A DNA stretch of 64,000 bases from Calothrix anomala FACHB-343 (GCF_014696435.1 NZ_JACJQG010000009.1:62001-126000), one strand, 5' to 3'. Positions 18,139 through 27,698 are shown, counted from the stretch's first letter. Program-made: numbers and translations. Notes: generated by a model from the letters alone, not told the origin.

Positions 18139-18456
18139 CTAATCTTCTATTTCCACACTCTCAATTAATTTATGTGCCGCCTCAGACATCTCAGTTGTGT
18201 AAGGTTGCAAGCTGTTATTTTTCAATGCTTCTATCATGGCAAAATCAAGAAACAGCCGCATCATTAGGGAATCGTCTTCATCCTCGTCATCAATTGATTC
18301 GGGAATAATTTTGACGATCGCAGTATTGGGGGACAATACTTCTATCCAACCTGAAGCATTAGCAAATTGGGGATATTCGCGGTAAAAATCCGCAGGTAAG
18401 CGAAATCCGGCGCTGTTACCAATTTTGGTACTGCGAATTTTGTATGGGTTGCTCAT
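18139..18456 (-). CDS. PrlF/AbrB-like antitoxin
   Basis: 105 residues. The N-terminus (KIRSTKIGNSAGFRLPADFYREYPQF) is a SpoVT/AbrB-type swapped-hairpin DNA-binding fold with the characteristic KIGNSAGFRLP; the acidic centre (DDEDEDD) and helical C-terminus would wrap the toxin. Antitoxin-first order with a short gap to the YhaV-type toxin is standard. An inverted repeat over the start codon is a likely autoregulatory operator. Confidence 0.85.
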   Translation of the reverse strand: MSNPYKIRSTKIGNSAGFRLPADFYREYPQFANASGWIEVLSPNTAIVKIIPESIDDEDEDDSLMMRLFLDFAMIEALKNNSLQPYTTEMSEAAHKLIESVEIED

Positions 18457-18485
18457 TATGTATATACGTAATGTACTTACATAAT
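18455..18485 (-). promoter_or_regulatory. candidate operator of the toxin-antitoxin operon
   Basis: ATTATGTA (18455-18462) and TACATAAT (18478-18485) form a perfect 8-bp inverted repeat covering the antitoxin start codon, with internal TACGTA and GTAC palindromes. This is the expected place for antitoxin binding; function is inferred. Confidence 0.55.
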
Positions 18486-18492
18486 AGCAATT

Positions 18493-18636
18493 TTAGGACT
18501 TACGCAGTGTCAGATATTTTTCATGCTTTTTGTCAATGGTCAATAGTCCATAGTCCAAAAACTTGAATTTTGACCATTGACTTTTGACTTTTGACCACCC
18601 TTGTGAGGGTTTTTGTGTTCGGTGCGTAAATCCTAA
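18493..18636. repeat. MITE-like element, 144 bp
   Basis: Termini TTAGGACTTACGCA (18493-18506) and TGCGTAAATCCTAA (18623-18636) are inverted copies with one mismatch. The interior has heptamer-like TTTTGAC/CATTGAC units and no gene. It lies eight bases outside the toxin-antitoxin operator. Confidence 0.7.
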
Positions 18637-18683
18637 ATTTGTAGGCGTTTTGAAAAAAAATTGACACAGGCAGCGCAATAAAA

Positions 18684-18709
18684 ACTCCCAACACCTAAAT
18701 GCTGGGAGT
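18684..18709 (-). terminator. terminator of the hemerythrin gene
   Basis: On the minus strand ACTCCCA ... TGGGAGT (7-bp stem, 12-nt loop) is followed by TTTTATT. It lies 51 bp after the minus-strand stop at 18761. Confidence 0.8.
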
Positions 18710-18760
18710 GTACAACTCTAACTAACCTTTACTAACCTCTAGAGAAAAGCTGAATTCGTT

Positions 18761-19813
18761 CTACACGTTGGCTTCGCTGACAACGCCAAGTCTTTCTTGA
18801 ATTTTCTTCTTCGCAGCTTTGAACTCAGTAGCCCATTGTTCGGTTTGGTCGCTGCTTAGGTTGTTGCGAATAGCTGCAAACATTGTGCTTTCTTCTTGAC
18901 GGATATGGTCGCCAACTGCATCCATCAACTGCTTAACTTTATCCTTGAATTGCTGTGAAGAGGGGCTAATGGCTTTAATTTCTTCCAACACCCGCTTCAT
19001 TTCAGCTTGCTCATCATACAGTTCTTGGGTGTCATCCTGACCGTAGAAAGCACGTACTCTAGGATAAACAACTTCTTCTTCAGCTTCAGCGTGAGCTGTT
19101 AAATCCTTGTAAATTTGACCAAAGTACTCTTGGATTTTTTGGGGATCGTTGCTTTGCAGCAGTTCGGTAAACAGAGTATTTACCTTGTTGTGATCCAAAC
19201 GAATGACATCTTGGATATTTAGATCCTTCTTGTCACTACCTTGGGTAACTGCACTACCAACAGCACCGCTAACTGCGGCCATAGCATCTTGAACTCTCGC
19301 CCAAATACCTTGATCTGCTTCTTGTCCAGTGAGTTCGCGAACACCCAAGATTTCCAGAACACCTTTGAGTTGCTCTTGGTGAGCGCGGTTTTCAAAGTTA
19401 ATAGCGTTTAAAGGCCCGATCGCCAACATGACATCAGCACCAACTTTTTGCGCAGCTTTGTGCACAATCAAGCCACTCATAACTATTTGATGCTTCAGCA
19501 ATTCATGCTGAGATACCTTCTCATACAAGCTGAGTTCAGAACCTTGGAATAATTTTCTAGCACTGTCAATAAATTGTTGAACTGTTTGTTTGGGTTCAGC
19601 TTGAATACCATACTGACCGATGACAGTTTCTAAAATACCCAGGTTTTTTTGATCGTCTTGGATAAAATCCCGGATGCGGTCAGAAATTTCGCCATCTAAA
19701 CCTTGCTGCAAAAGTTGCTGCTCATTTTCTAAAACCAACTGTTGCAGTGCTTTCATATTTGCCAATTTAACGGCAATTGCATTACGTTTAGTATCATCTA
19801 AATTAACTACCAT
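18761..19813 (-). CDS. hemerythrin-domain (HHE) protein with ferritin-like N-terminal half
   Basis: 350 residues. The N-terminal ~170 residues are helical and resemble a ferritin-like/DUF892-type bundle. The C-terminal ~150 residues carry hemerythrin ligands: DVIRLDHNKV, LTAHAEAEEEVVYPRV (HxxxE), and DHIRQEESTMF (HxxxE). Such proteins bind a diiron centre and sense or store oxygen, iron or nitric oxide. ATG is preceded by GAGGAG on the minus strand, a good ribosome site. Monocistronic with its own terminator. Confidence 0.85.
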   Translation of the reverse strand: MVVNLDDTKRNAIAVKLANMKALQQLVLENEQQLLQQGLDGEISDRIRDFIQDDQKNLGILETVIGQYGIQAEPKQTVQQFIDSARKLFQGSELSLYEKVSQHELLKHQIVMSGLIVHKAAQKVGADVMLAIGPLNAINFENRAHQEQLKGVLEILGVRELTGQEADQGIWARVQDAMAAVSGAVGSAVTQGSDKKDLNIQDVIRLDHNKVNTLFTELLQSNDPQKIQEYFGQIYKDLTAHAEAEEEVVYPRVRAFYGQDDTQELYDEQAEMKRVLEEIKAISPSSQQFKDKVKQLMDAVGDHIRQEESTMFAAIRNNLSSDQTEQWATEFKAAKKKIQERLGVVSEANV

Positions 19814-20205
19814 TATTCAGTTCTCCTCAGGAAAAGAATTCTTAGTTGTCACTAATACCAAGTTTGCATACTGCTGAGAATCCTTCCCTCTTTCTTTTGA
19901 GTGATTACTTGAGTAACTTCAGGTAGAAAATAAAAAAAGTGACTCTGAAATTTATACTTCTACTTTTAGATAGATAGAAACTTACTCTTGAGTCTTTCGC
20001 TAGATAGATAAATTTTTATTGCAGATTTTTTAGATTTGCTCAAAGATAGTCAAATAATTTTGGATTTTAGAGTCAATGATTTGATATTGACTACATTTAC
20101 CTAAGCTAGGAGCGCCATTTATGTTTCCAAGCAGTAGCATTTAGGCAATCAAAAAACAAATCCATAATTGTAAATTGGCAACATCAAATAGGAGATTAAT
20201 TGATA
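19814..20205. other. 392-bp divergent intergenic region
   Basis: It separates the hemerythrin gene (leftward) from the DUF2993 gene (rightward), so should hold both promoters. Related TAGATAGATAG-type direct repeats occur at about 19968-19978 and 20001-20011. No ORF or RNA gene recognised. Confidence 0.4.
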
Positions 20206-20952
20206 ATGCCCGAAAGTCCTGGACTAGGAGAGCAAGCCCTAAATAAAGCAGCAGAAGTAGGTTTATCTAGCCAATTAGATGAAGTAGAAAATTTAGATGT
20301 CAATATCAAAACCGATCCGCTCAAATTGGTTCAGGGACAGGTAGATTCAGTCTCCATTGAGGGAGAAGGGATGGTGATGCAAAAAGACCTCCGCGTTGAG
20401 GAGATGAATATGCAAATCCAAAGCGTCGCCATTAATCCTTTGAGTGTTGCATTTGGCAAAATTGAATTGACAAAACCGACTGTAGGAAGTGCGCGAGTTG
20501 TGTTAAATGAAGCCGATATTAACCGCGCCTTTAATTCTGATTATGTTCGTTCTCAACTGCAAAATCAGCAGATCCAAGTCAATGGCAAAGCAACAACAAT
20601 TAACCCCCAAAATGTAGAATTTCGCCTACCTGGTGAGGGAAAAGTTGCCATCAATGCCAATATTTGCTTAGGAGAAACTGGGGAAATTCACCAAGTGGCT
20701 TTTGAAGCAGTACCTCGCGTGAGTACAAATGGGAAAACTGTTTCTTTAGAAAATGTGGAATATGGACAAGGTGAGGAAATATCGCCAGAACTCACAAAAG
20801 CTTTGGTTAATCAAACCAGCGAACTTTTGAATTTAAGCAACTTTGACTTAGAAGGAATGACCTTACAAGTTAACAGTTTACAAGTAGAAACAGGCAAATT
20901 AATTCTTCAAGCTCAAGCTTATGTTGAGCAAATCCCTTCCACTGAAAAGTAA
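20206..20952 (+). CDS. DUF2993 (LmeA-like) protein
   Basis: 248 residues. The start is taken at ATG 20206; a TTG at 20200 in the same frame is possible, and GGAG at 20191 could serve either. The sequence has the DUF2993 pattern NLDVNIKTDPLKLVQGQVDSVSIEGEGM, then alternating beta strands. Homologues are lipid-binding-like or periplasmic in some bacteria, but no signal peptide is seen here, as is usual in cyanobacteria. It is 12 bp upstream of a DUF2231 membrane protein gene and probably co-transcribed. Biochemical role unknown. Confidence 0.8.
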   Translation: MPESPGLGEQALNKAAEVGLSSQLDEVENLDVNIKTDPLKLVQGQVDSVSIEGEGMVMQKDLRVEEMNMQIQSVAINPLSVAFGKIELTKPTVGSARVVLNEADINRAFNSDYVRSQLQNQQIQVNGKATTINPQNVEFRLPGEGKVAINANICLGETGEIHQVAFEAVPRVSTNGKTVSLENVEYGQGEEISPELTKALVNQTSELLNLSNFDLEGMTLQVNSLQVETGKLILQAQAYVEQIPSTEK

Positions 20953-20964
20953 GGTAATAAAATA

Positions 20965-21507
20965 ATGGAAACTACAGAAACAACTTCCACTCCATTTCCA
21001 AATATTCCCCCAATTATTGAAAGTGACGATCGCGAATTTAATGATACAGGTGTACCAAGTACAGTAGCGATCGCCGGTCATCCCCTCCACCCCTTAACTG
21101 TAATTTTCCCCATCGCCTTTTTAGCTGCTGCGTTGGGAAGCGACTTTGGCTATTGGTTAACCAAAGATTTCTTCTGGGCTAGGGCTTCCATGTGGTTAAT
21201 TGGCTTAGGATTAGCCGGAGGTGCGATCGCAGCTTTAACCGGACTCAGCGACTTTACAAAAATTGAACGAGTCCGCAAGCGTCAAGCAGGCTGGGCGCAT
21301 TTGATTCTTAACGTTTCTATTCTCGTCCTAACACTCGTCAACTTCCTCATCCGTCTAGGTAATGTTGATTCACGTATCCTACCTTGGGGACTTCTCATCT
21401 CATTAATTGTCGGCACCTTAACTAGCATTTCTGGCTGGTTTGGTGCCGAACTTTCCTATCGTCATAAAATCGGTGTAGTAGGTGCTGGTAGTAAAAGATA
21501 TCCGTAA
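20965..21507 (+). CDS. DUF2231 integral membrane protein
   Basis: 180 residues. After a polar N-terminus, four hydrophobic segments are visible (about 48-65, 74-92, 112-130, 137-158). The motif AIAGHPLHPLTVIFPIAF is the DUF2231 signature (HPLHP). These proteins are uncharacterised cytochrome-like or ferric-uptake-like membrane proteins; the conserved histidines might bind haem or metal, which is inference. Likely in an operon with the DUF2993 gene. Confidence 0.82.
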   Translation: METTETTSTPFPNIPPIIESDDREFNDTGVPSTVAIAGHPLHPLTVIFPIAFLAAALGSDFGYWLTKDFFWARASMWLIGLGLAGGAIAALTGLSDFTKIERVRKRQAGWAHLILNVSILVLTLVNFLIRLGNVDSRILPWGLLISLIVGTLTSISGWFGAELSYRHKIGVVGAGSKRYP

Positions 21508-21867
21508 ATATCTAAAAGAATGTAATTAAATACACTGAATCAGGTGGCATTAACCACCTTCACCTTGTTTAGTGCAACTCAAAGAACTGAAAAATCAACC
21601 TAAATAAATAGCGATCGCTATTTATTATTCATTCCTGCTCATCATAGTTGCGATGAGCTTTTTCTTTATATATAAAAATTACGCAACTATCCCTCAAATC
21701 CGGTTTTTGCTGATAGGTTCGCCAATCTCACCAACAAACAGAACTTTCCCATAGAAAATATAGCCATCCTCCTTCTCCCCCTTCCCTTGTCTCTCTTGTC
21801 CATATTGATTAACTATTGGGTTATGCTTGAGCTTAGTTATGCCTAAATTAAATCCCAATAATTAAAA
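21508..21867. other. 360-bp intergenic region
   Basis: A small hairpin AGGTGG/CCACCT (21542-21559) after the DUF2231 gene may be a weak terminator; its T-run is poor. A HIP1 site lies at 21611. Nothing else was recognised. Confidence 0.4.
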
Positions 21868-22095
21868 ATGCAGAAAAAAGTTAAAGTGAAACCTAATTCT
21901 AAACAGCAAAAAATTGCAGAGCAAACCGATGGTAGTCTAAATGTACATTTAAAATCCCCACCAGTAGATGGTAAAGCTAATGAAGAGTTAATTAAACTAC
22001 TAGCAGAAAAATTTAATGTCCCTAAATCTCACATCAAAATTAAACTGGGCGCATCTTCTCGCCAAAAATTGGTAGAAATCGACACCGATATTTAG
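21868..22095 (+). CDS. DUF167 (YggU-like) protein
   Basis: 75 residues. It matches the small DUF167 family: [61 protein letters not shown]. The family fold is a small alpha/beta protein of unknown function found in bacteria, archaea and eukaryotes. Slightly short for the family, which is normal for cyanobacteria. Confidence 0.85.
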   Translation: MQKKVKVKPNSKQQKIAEQTDGSLNVHLKSPPVDGKANEELIKLLAEKFNVPKSHIKIKLGASSRQKLVEIDTDI

Positions 22096-22163
22096 TATTA
22101 ACTCAGTATGTATAAATAAACCAAACTACATTACGACACGTAACTAGACTTACAACCCTTACC

Positions 22164-22254
22164 AATGACAAATGACAAATGACAAATGACAAATGACTAA
22201 TGACTAATGACAAATGACTAATGACAAATGACTAATGACAAATGACTAATGACA
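22164..22254. repeat. heptamer STRR array (AATGACA/AATGACT)
   Basis: About thirteen consecutive heptamers alternating AATGACA and AATGACT. Confidence 0.95.
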
Positions 22255-22373
22255 GCCCTTGCCAGTATTTTCGTTACGCCGACCTACTTAACTTAGTATT
22301 TAGAAGTTAGTTAACAGCTATCAGGGTAAAGCTGATAACTATTAACTAATAACTTTTGATAATCATCATGCGA

Positions 22374-22985
22374 TCATTCTTGGTTAATACTTATATATCC
22401 TGATTGAGATTTGACCCGTTCTATCCAAGCTTGAATCGCTGAAAATTGTGTCAAATCAAATCCACCTTCATTCGCAACATGCGTATAAGCAAACAATGCA
22501 ATATCAGCAATAGTGTAGCGTTCGCCAACAAAAAACTGATTAGCGCTTAAATGTTTTTCCATCAGTTTTAATGCAGCATAACCCGGTTCGCGCCTTTGTT
22601 TGATAGCTTCTTGATATTCTTCGGCTTTACCCAAAATAGAGATTAAATATCTCGATGTCGCAATAAAAGGCTCGTGACTAGATTGCTCAAAAAATAACCA
22701 TTGCATCACTTGAGCGCGGAGAAATCTGTCATAAGGTAGAAATTCTGTGCCTTCACTTAAATACACCAAGATGGCATTTGATTCTGATAAGTATTTTCCT
22801 GGCTCAATCTCCAAAAGGGGAATTTTACCGTGAGGATTTTTACTCAAAAATTCGGGTGTTCGAGTCTCGCCTTTGGTGATATTAACTTCTATTCTCTCAA
22901 ATGGCATTCCAATTTGTGTCAATAGAAGACGTATCTTGTAGCCATTACCTGAAGGTAAAAAATCGTACAGCCGTAATATTTCCAT
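22374..22985 (-). CDS. glutathione S-transferase family protein
   Basis: 203 residues, normal GST length. The N-terminal thioredoxin-like domain has YDFLPSGNGYKIRLLL (catalytic Ser/Tyr region), the cis-proline segment GKIPLLE, and the SESNAILVYLSE glutathione-gamma-glutamyl binding motif. The C-terminal helical domain contains RYTIADIALFAYTHVANEGGFDL, the conserved N-capping box. It likely conjugates or reduces electrophiles with glutathione in the cytosol; substrate unknown. Confidence 0.9.
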   Translation of the reverse strand: MEILRLYDFLPSGNGYKIRLLLTQIGMPFERIEVNITKGETRTPEFLSKNPHGKIPLLEIEPGKYLSESNAILVYLSEGTEFLPYDRFLRAQVMQWLFFEQSSHEPFIATSRYLISILGKAEEYQEAIKQRREPGYAALKLMEKHLSANQFFVGERYTIADIALFAYTHVANEGGFDLTQFSAIQAWIERVKSQSGYISINQE

Positions 22986-23189
22986 GCCAAAAATATAATA
23001 GGGAATATGTGCAGAATGTGGGGTTCAAAATACAATATCTTACCAAATGATTTTCAAAAAACCGGATATTTTCTGATTTATATTCAGTATCTGACTGTGA
23101 AGTAGAATTATCTGAAGAAATAAAAAAAATATTAATTATTTATCATTATTTTAGATGTGTGATTTTAATCTGTGGTCACAAATAAAAAT

Positions 23190-23873
23190 ATGTGTGGAAG
23201 ATTCACCTTAAACCAGACAGCAGCCACCCTAGCTCAAGCTTTTGAACTAGAAGCAGTACCCGACTTGACGGCGCAATATAACGTTGCACCTACGCAAATG
23301 GTGGCGACAGTAGTACAAAAATCTGAGAGTGACAAGCGACAATTTCAGCAGTTACGTTGGGGGTTAATCCCCTCATGGGCGAAAGACCCAGGAATAGGAG
23401 CAAAATTGATTAATGCTAGAGCTGAAACTGTGGCAGAAAAACCTTCTTTTCGTTCAGCTTTTAAGCACAGACGCTGCTTAGTTTTGGCTGATGGCTTTTA
23501 TGAATGGCATCAAAAACAGGGTAAAAAGCAACCTTTTTATTTTCGCTTGCAAAATGGTCAACCATTTGCTTTTGCTGGTTTGTGGGAGAAATGGCAATCT
23601 CCTGAAGGTGAGGAAATAAACTCTTGTACAATTTTGACTACAGCCGCTAACGAAGTGCTACAACCAATCCATGACCGAATGCCAGTAATTTTGGCACAGG
23701 AAGATTACAATCTGTGGTTAGATCCCCAACAGCAAAAGCCGGAAGTCTTACAGCCGCTATTGCGTTCCTATCCAGCCGCAGCTATGAGCAGCTATGCAGT
23801 TAGCACTTTGGTCAATAAACCCCAGCATAATACCCCAGAGTGCATTCTGCCAATCAGTGAGAACAATCCCTGA
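23190..23873 (+). CDS. SOS-response-associated peptidase family protein (YedK/HMCES type)
   Basis: 227 residues. The start is set at ATG 23190, giving MCGRFTL, because the family needs cysteine at position 2: after Met removal Cys2 forms a thiazolidine crosslink with abasic DNA. Other conserved parts are NARAETVAEKPSF, RRCLVLADGFYEW (catalytic Glu), and IHDRMPVIL (His). The protein therefore probably shields abasic sites in single-stranded DNA. The frame extends seven codons upstream to a GTG at 23172, but that would bury the cysteine. Confidence 0.92.
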   Translation: MCGRFTLNQTAATLAQAFELEAVPDLTAQYNVAPTQMVATVVQKSESDKRQFQQLRWGLIPSWAKDPGIGAKLINARAETVAEKPSFRSAFKHRRCLVLADGFYEWHQKQGKKQPFYFRLQNGQPFAFAGLWEKWQSPEGEEINSCTILTTAANEVLQPIHDRMPVILAQEDYNLWLDPQQQKPEVLQPLLRSYPAAAMSSYAVSTLVNKPQHNTPECILPISENNP

Positions 23874-24080
23874 CAAATCGGTAAAATTAGGTGTTAAGTA
23901 TAGCGATATAGCGATCGCTAATTTACCAAATTAATACAATTTGCGGCTCTCCCCTTTCATCCGTTTGACTAAAGAGGGACAATAAGGAAGTTCCGCCTAT
24001 GCCCACAAAATAACCACGGCTAAACAAACTCCCCTTTGAACATCTTTTAAGCCAATAGCTGCAACCCCACAGAAGCAAAT

Positions 24081-24602
24081 ATGCCAAGAACCCAGAAAAA
24101 CGATAATTTTATTGACAAATCCTTTACAGTCATGGCAGATATCATTCTCAAGATACTGCCAACCAACAAAAAAGCAAAAGAAGCGTTTGTTTATTACCGA
24201 GATGGCATGTCAGCCCAGGCAGAAGGCGAATATGCTGAAGCCTTAGAATATTACGAAGAAGCCCTGACATTAGAGGAAGATCCTAACGATCGCGGTTATA
24301 TCCTCTACAATATGGGACTAATCTATGCCAGTAATGGGGATCATGACAAAGCTTTAGAACTTTACCACCAAGCAATAGAATTAAACCCCCGTTTACCCCA
24401 AGCTTTAAACAACATCGCCGTGATTTATCACTACAAAGGCGAAAAACTCAAAGAAACTGGGGATCATGACGGTGGTGAAGCTATGTTTGACCAAGCCGCC
24501 GATTACTGGATTAGAGCAATTCGCATGGCTCCCAACAACTATATTGAAGCCCAGAACTGGTTAAAAACCACTGGTAGAATGCAAATTGACGTATTCTTTT
24601 AG
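24081..24602 (+). CDS. ycf3: photosystem I assembly protein Ycf3
   Basis: 173 residues, the standard Ycf3 size. The N-terminus ([46 protein letters not shown]) is diagnostic. Three TPR repeats follow ([34 protein letters not shown], and the C-terminal [19 protein letters not shown]). Ycf3 is a thylakoid-membrane-associated chaperone for PsaA/PsaB assembly. The stop codon runs directly into a heptamer array. Confidence 0.97.
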   Translation: MPRTQKNDNFIDKSFTVMADIILKILPTNKKAKEAFVYYRDGMSAQAEGEYAEALEYYEEALTLEEDPNDRGYILYNMGLIYASNGDHDKALELYHQAIELNPRLPQALNNIAVIYHYKGEKLKETGDHDGGEAMFDQAADYWIRAIRMAPNNYIEAQNWLKTTGRMQIDVFF

Positions 24603-24697
24603 TCAATAGTCCAAAGTCAATAGTCAATAGTCCAAAGTCAACTAACTATTGACCATTGACCATTGACTAATGACAATTGACCAATGACCAATGACTC
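24602..24697. repeat. heptamer STRR array between ycf3 and gatC
   Basis: AGTCAATAGTCC, CATTGAC and AATGACC heptamers, in two opposite-sense halves (GTCAATAGT and ACTATTGAC), which can pair into a foldback. Confidence 0.9.
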
Positions 24698-24706
24698 TGA
24701 TTAACA

Positions 24707-24997
24707 ATGATTGACCGCGAACTAGTCCGTAAAGTAGCCCTGCTTGCTCGTTTAGAATTACAGCCAGAAGAAGAAGAAAAATTTACTACTCAACTAGGTA
24801 GTATTCTGGATTACATCGAACAATTAAATGAACTGGATGTAAGTGATGTTCAGCCTACAACCAGGGCAATAGATGTCAGCAATGTCACCCGCGAAGATGA
24901 ATTAAAACCCTATCCTGACCGCGAAGCCATCCTCCAAGGTGCGCCGGAACAGGAAGGAGACTTTTTCAAAGTACCAAAAATTCTCAATGCGGAATAG
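24707..24997 (+). CDS. gatC: Asp-tRNA(Asn)/Glu-tRNA(Gln) amidotransferase subunit C
   Basis: 96 residues. Typical Gat[49 protein letters not shown], and [14 protein letters not shown] ... [10 protein letters not shown]. GatC bridges GatA and GatB in the enzyme that converts Glu-tRNA(Gln) to Gln-tRNA(Gln). gatB is close downstream with one GST-type gene between; gatA is not in the window. Confidence 0.97.
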   Translation: MIDRELVRKVALLARLELQPEEEEKFTTQLGSILDYIEQLNELDVSDVQPTTRAIDVSNVTREDELKPYPDREAILQGAPEQEGDFFKVPKILNAE

Positions 24998-25020
24998 TCA
25001 ATAGTCAAATAACAAATGAC

Positions 25021-25050
25021 AATTGTACAGACGCGATTCATCGCGTCTCT
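25021..25050. repeat. 30-bp dispersed palindromic repeat, copy 1
   Basis: It contains AGACGCGA-TTCA-TCGCGTCT, an 8-bp perfect stem (25029-25048). An exact 30-nt copy is at 27699-27728. It lies just before the ribosome site of the next gene. Confidence 0.85.
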
Positions 25051-25066
25051 AACCAAGGAGATAATT

Positions 25067-26035
25067 ATGGGTTTGGGAATCCTCAAAGATGGAAAGTGGA
25101 TATCGGAACGGGATCAAGAAGATTCTCAAGGTAGATTTATTCGTCCCTCAACCACTTTCCGCCATAAGATTACAGCTGATGGCTCTAGTGGATTTAAAGC
25201 TGAAAGAGGACGCTATCATCTGTATATTTCCTGGGCTTGTCCTTGGGCTTGTCGGACTGCAATTATGCGTCAGTTAAAAGGACTGACAGATGTAATTGGT
25301 TTATCTGTAGTTGGGGCGGTAATCGATGAAAATAGTTGGGAATTTAGCGATGAACCGGGCGCAATTCCCGATACAGTAAATGGTACTCAATATCTTTGGC
25401 AAATTTATCTCAAGGCTGAACCTAACTATAGCGGACGGGTAACAGTCCCCGTTTTATGGGATATTCAACAACAGACAATTGTTAATAATGAATCTCGCGA
25501 AATCATTCGCATGTTGGATACAGAATTCAATGCTTTCGCGAAAACAGATGTAAATTTCTATCCCACCGAATTACAAAAAGTAATTGACGAGACGATTGAC
25601 GCAATTTACAAACCTATTAATAACGGTGTGTATCGCGCAGGATTTGCTACTAGTCAATCAGCTTATGATGAAGCTGTCACAGAATTATTTGTTGCGCTGG
25701 ATAGTTGGGAACAAGTTTTAGATCGACAACGCTATCTCTGCGGTAGTCAAATTACCGAAGCAGATTGGTGTATGTTTACTACCTTGTTTCGCTTCGATCC
25801 CGTTTATTACGTGCATTTCAAATGCAACATCCGGCGAATTGTTGAGTATCCTAATCTGTGGAATTATCTCAAAGAACTTTACCAAGTACCGGGAGTTAAA
25901 GAAACTTGTAATTTAGACCATATCAAACGGCATTATTATCGCAGTCATCCCAAGGTAAACCCCACCAGGATTGTACCAAAAGGGCCGTTGATTGATTTTG
26001 ATGCGCCCCATAATCGCGATCGCCTACCTGTATAG
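25067..26035 (+). CDS. glutathionyl-hydroquinone reductase type GST (Xi class, YqjG-like)
   Basis: 322 residues from ATG 25067, which follows AAGGAG at 7 nt; the longer frame from 25016 would translate the palindromic repeat. Diagnostic features are RYHLYISWACPWACRTAIMRQLKGL, with the Xi-class Cys-Pro-Trp active site (nucleophile C), VPVLWDIQQQTIVNNESREIIRML (SNES-like glutathione site), and the C-terminal YLCGSQITEADWCMFTTLFRFD. Enzymes of this class reduce glutathionyl-hydroquinones. It sits between gatC and gatB without functional link. Confidence 0.92.
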   Translation: MGLGILKDGKWISERDQEDSQGRFIRPSTTFRHKITADGSSGFKAERGRYHLYISWACPWACRTAIMRQLKGLTDVIGLSVVGAVIDENSWEFSDEPGAIPDTVNGTQYLWQIYLKAEPNYSGRVTVPVLWDIQQQTIVNNESREIIRMLDTEFNAFAKTDVNFYPTELQKVIDETIDAIYKPINNGVYRAGFATSQSAYDEAVTELFVALDSWEQVLDRQRYLCGSQITEADWCMFTTLFRFDPVYYVHFKCNIRRIVEYPNLWNYLKELYQVPGVKETCNLDHIKRHYYRSHPKVNPTRIVPKGPLIDFDAPHNRDRLPV

Positions 26036-26149
26036 TCGGCAATCCCTATCTCACAAACTCAGCAATCAACACTATTTAAGACTTCAACGCAACTTCTAGG
26101 GCAGTTACAATAGTACCCTTAAGAAGGATTATGCCCGATTTTTGATTTT

Positions 26150-27625
26150 ATGACTTCTGCTACAACTGTAAAAACCGAGTACGAAGCGATTATTGGTCTA
26201 GAAACCCATTGTCAGCTGAGTACAAATACCAAGATTTTTTCTACCAGTTCGACAGCATTCGGTGGTGACCCCAATACTAACATCGATCCAGTATGTATGG
26301 GTTTACCTGGAGTATTACCAGTTCTCAACCAAAAAGTACTCGAATATGCCGTAAAAGCAGGTTTGGCACTCAATTGTCAAATCGCTAAATATAGCAAATT
26401 TGACCGTAAACAGTATTTTTATCCTGACTTACCCAAAAATTACCAAATATCACAATATGACTTACCAATCGCCGAACATGGTTGGTTAGAAATTGAATTG
26501 GTAGATGCTGATGGCAATCCTGTTCGCAAACGCATTGGGATTACCCGATTGCACATGGAAGAAGATGCAGGTAAATTAGTACACGCAGGTAGCGAAAGGC
26601 TTTCCGGCTCTAGTTATTCTCTAGTAGATTACAATCGCGCAGGTGTACCATTAGTTGAAATCGTTTCCGAACCAGATCTGCGTTCTGGACAAGAAGCTGC
26701 TGCTTATGCCCAAGAATTGCGGCGCATTGTACGCTATCTTGGCGTTAGTGATGGCAACATGCAAGAAGGATCTTTACGTTGCGATGTCAACATCTCTATT
26801 CGTCCCGTAGGACAAAAAGAATTTGGCACAAAAGTAGAAATTAAAAACATGAACTCATTCAACGCCATCCAAAAGGCGATTGAATATGAGATTGAACGCC
26901 AAATCGCAGCCACAGAAGCAGGCGATCGCATTATTCAAGAAACTCGGCTGTGGGAAGAAGGTTCGCAACGTACAATTAGTATGCGGACAAAAGAAGGTTC
27001 TAGCGATTACCGCTATTTCCCCGAACCAGATTTAGCACCCATAGAAGTTTCCCCAGCACAATTAGAAAACTGGCGCAGCGAACTTCCCGAACTCCCCGCC
27101 CAAAAACGCCATCGTTACGAAAGTGAATTAGGGCTTTCTGCCTACGATACCGGAGTTTTGACAGAAGATAAGCCTGTTGCTAACTATTTTGAAGCCGCGA
27201 TCGCAGCTGGCGCAAGTCCCAAAGCTGCTGCTAACTGGATTACCCAAGATATTGCAGCCTACCTCAACAAGCAAAAACTCACCATCAGCGAAATCGGTTT
27301 AACTCCCCAAAATTTAGCTGATGTGATTTTGCGGATTGAACAAGGTAAAATCAGTAACGCCCAAGCCAAACAAAAGTTACCAGACTTGCTCAAAGGCGTA
27401 TCTCCTGAAAAAGCTTTCGCCGGACAAGAACTCATCAGCGATCCTGCTATTTTAGAACCAATCGTCGATGAAGTCATCGCCGCCAATCCCAAAGAACTAG
27501 AAAAATATCGCAACGGTAACACCAACCTCAAAGGCTTCTTTGTTGGACAAGTCCTGAAAAAAACCGAAAAACGCGCCGATCCCAAGCTCACAAATGAATT
27601 GGTAGAAAAGAAACTCAATTCTTAA
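26150..27625 (+). CDS. gatB: Asp-tRNA(Asn)/Glu-tRNA(Gln) amidotransferase subunit B
   Basis: 491 residues, full length. Conserved segments are EAIIGLETHCQLSTNTKIF, GLPGVLPVLNQ, KFDRKQYFYPDLPKNYQISQ, DYNRAGVPLVEIVSEPDLRS, EGSLRCDVNISIRP, GTKVEIKNMNSFNAI, and TRLWEEGSQRTISMRTKEGSSDYRYFPEPDL. The C-terminal YqeY-like tRNA-binding domain spans about 345-491. GatB phosphorylates misacylated tRNA and hosts the transamidation site. A terminator follows at once. Confidence 0.98.
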   Translation: MTSATTVKTEYEAIIGLETHCQLSTNTKIFSTSSTAFGGDPNTNIDPVCMGLPGVLPVLNQKVLEYAVKAGLALNCQIAKYSKFDRKQYFYPDLPKNYQISQYDLPIAEHGWLEIELVDADGNPVRKRIGITRLHMEEDAGKLVHAGSERLSGSSYSLVDYNRAGVPLVEIVSEPDLRSGQEAAAYAQELRRIVRYLGVSDGNMQEGSLRCDVNISIRPVGQKEFGTKVEIKNMNSFNAIQKAIEYEIERQIAATEAGDRIIQETRLWEEGSQRTISMRTKEGSSDYRYFPEPDLAPIEVSPAQLENWRSELPELPAQKRHRYESELGLSAYDTGVLTEDKPVANYFEAAIAAGASPKAAANWITQDIAAYLNKQKLTISEIGLTPQNLADVILRIEQGKISNAQAKQKLPDLLKGVSPEKAFAGQELISDPAILEPIVDEVIAANPKELEKYRNGNTNLKGFFVGQVLKKTEKRADPKLTNELVEKKLNS

Positions 27626-27653
27626 CCCCAATTCAATCAATGATTTTTCACTC

Positions 27654-27682
27654 ATCCCCTGTTTAACCACCAGGGGATTTTT
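27654..27682 (+). terminator. rho-independent terminator of gatB
   Basis: ATCCCCTG (27654-27661) pairs with CAGGGGAT (27671-27678), then TTTT. It separates gatB from the small-RNA array downstream. Confidence 0.9.
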
Positions 27683-27698
27683 ACCCCTTATCAATAAA

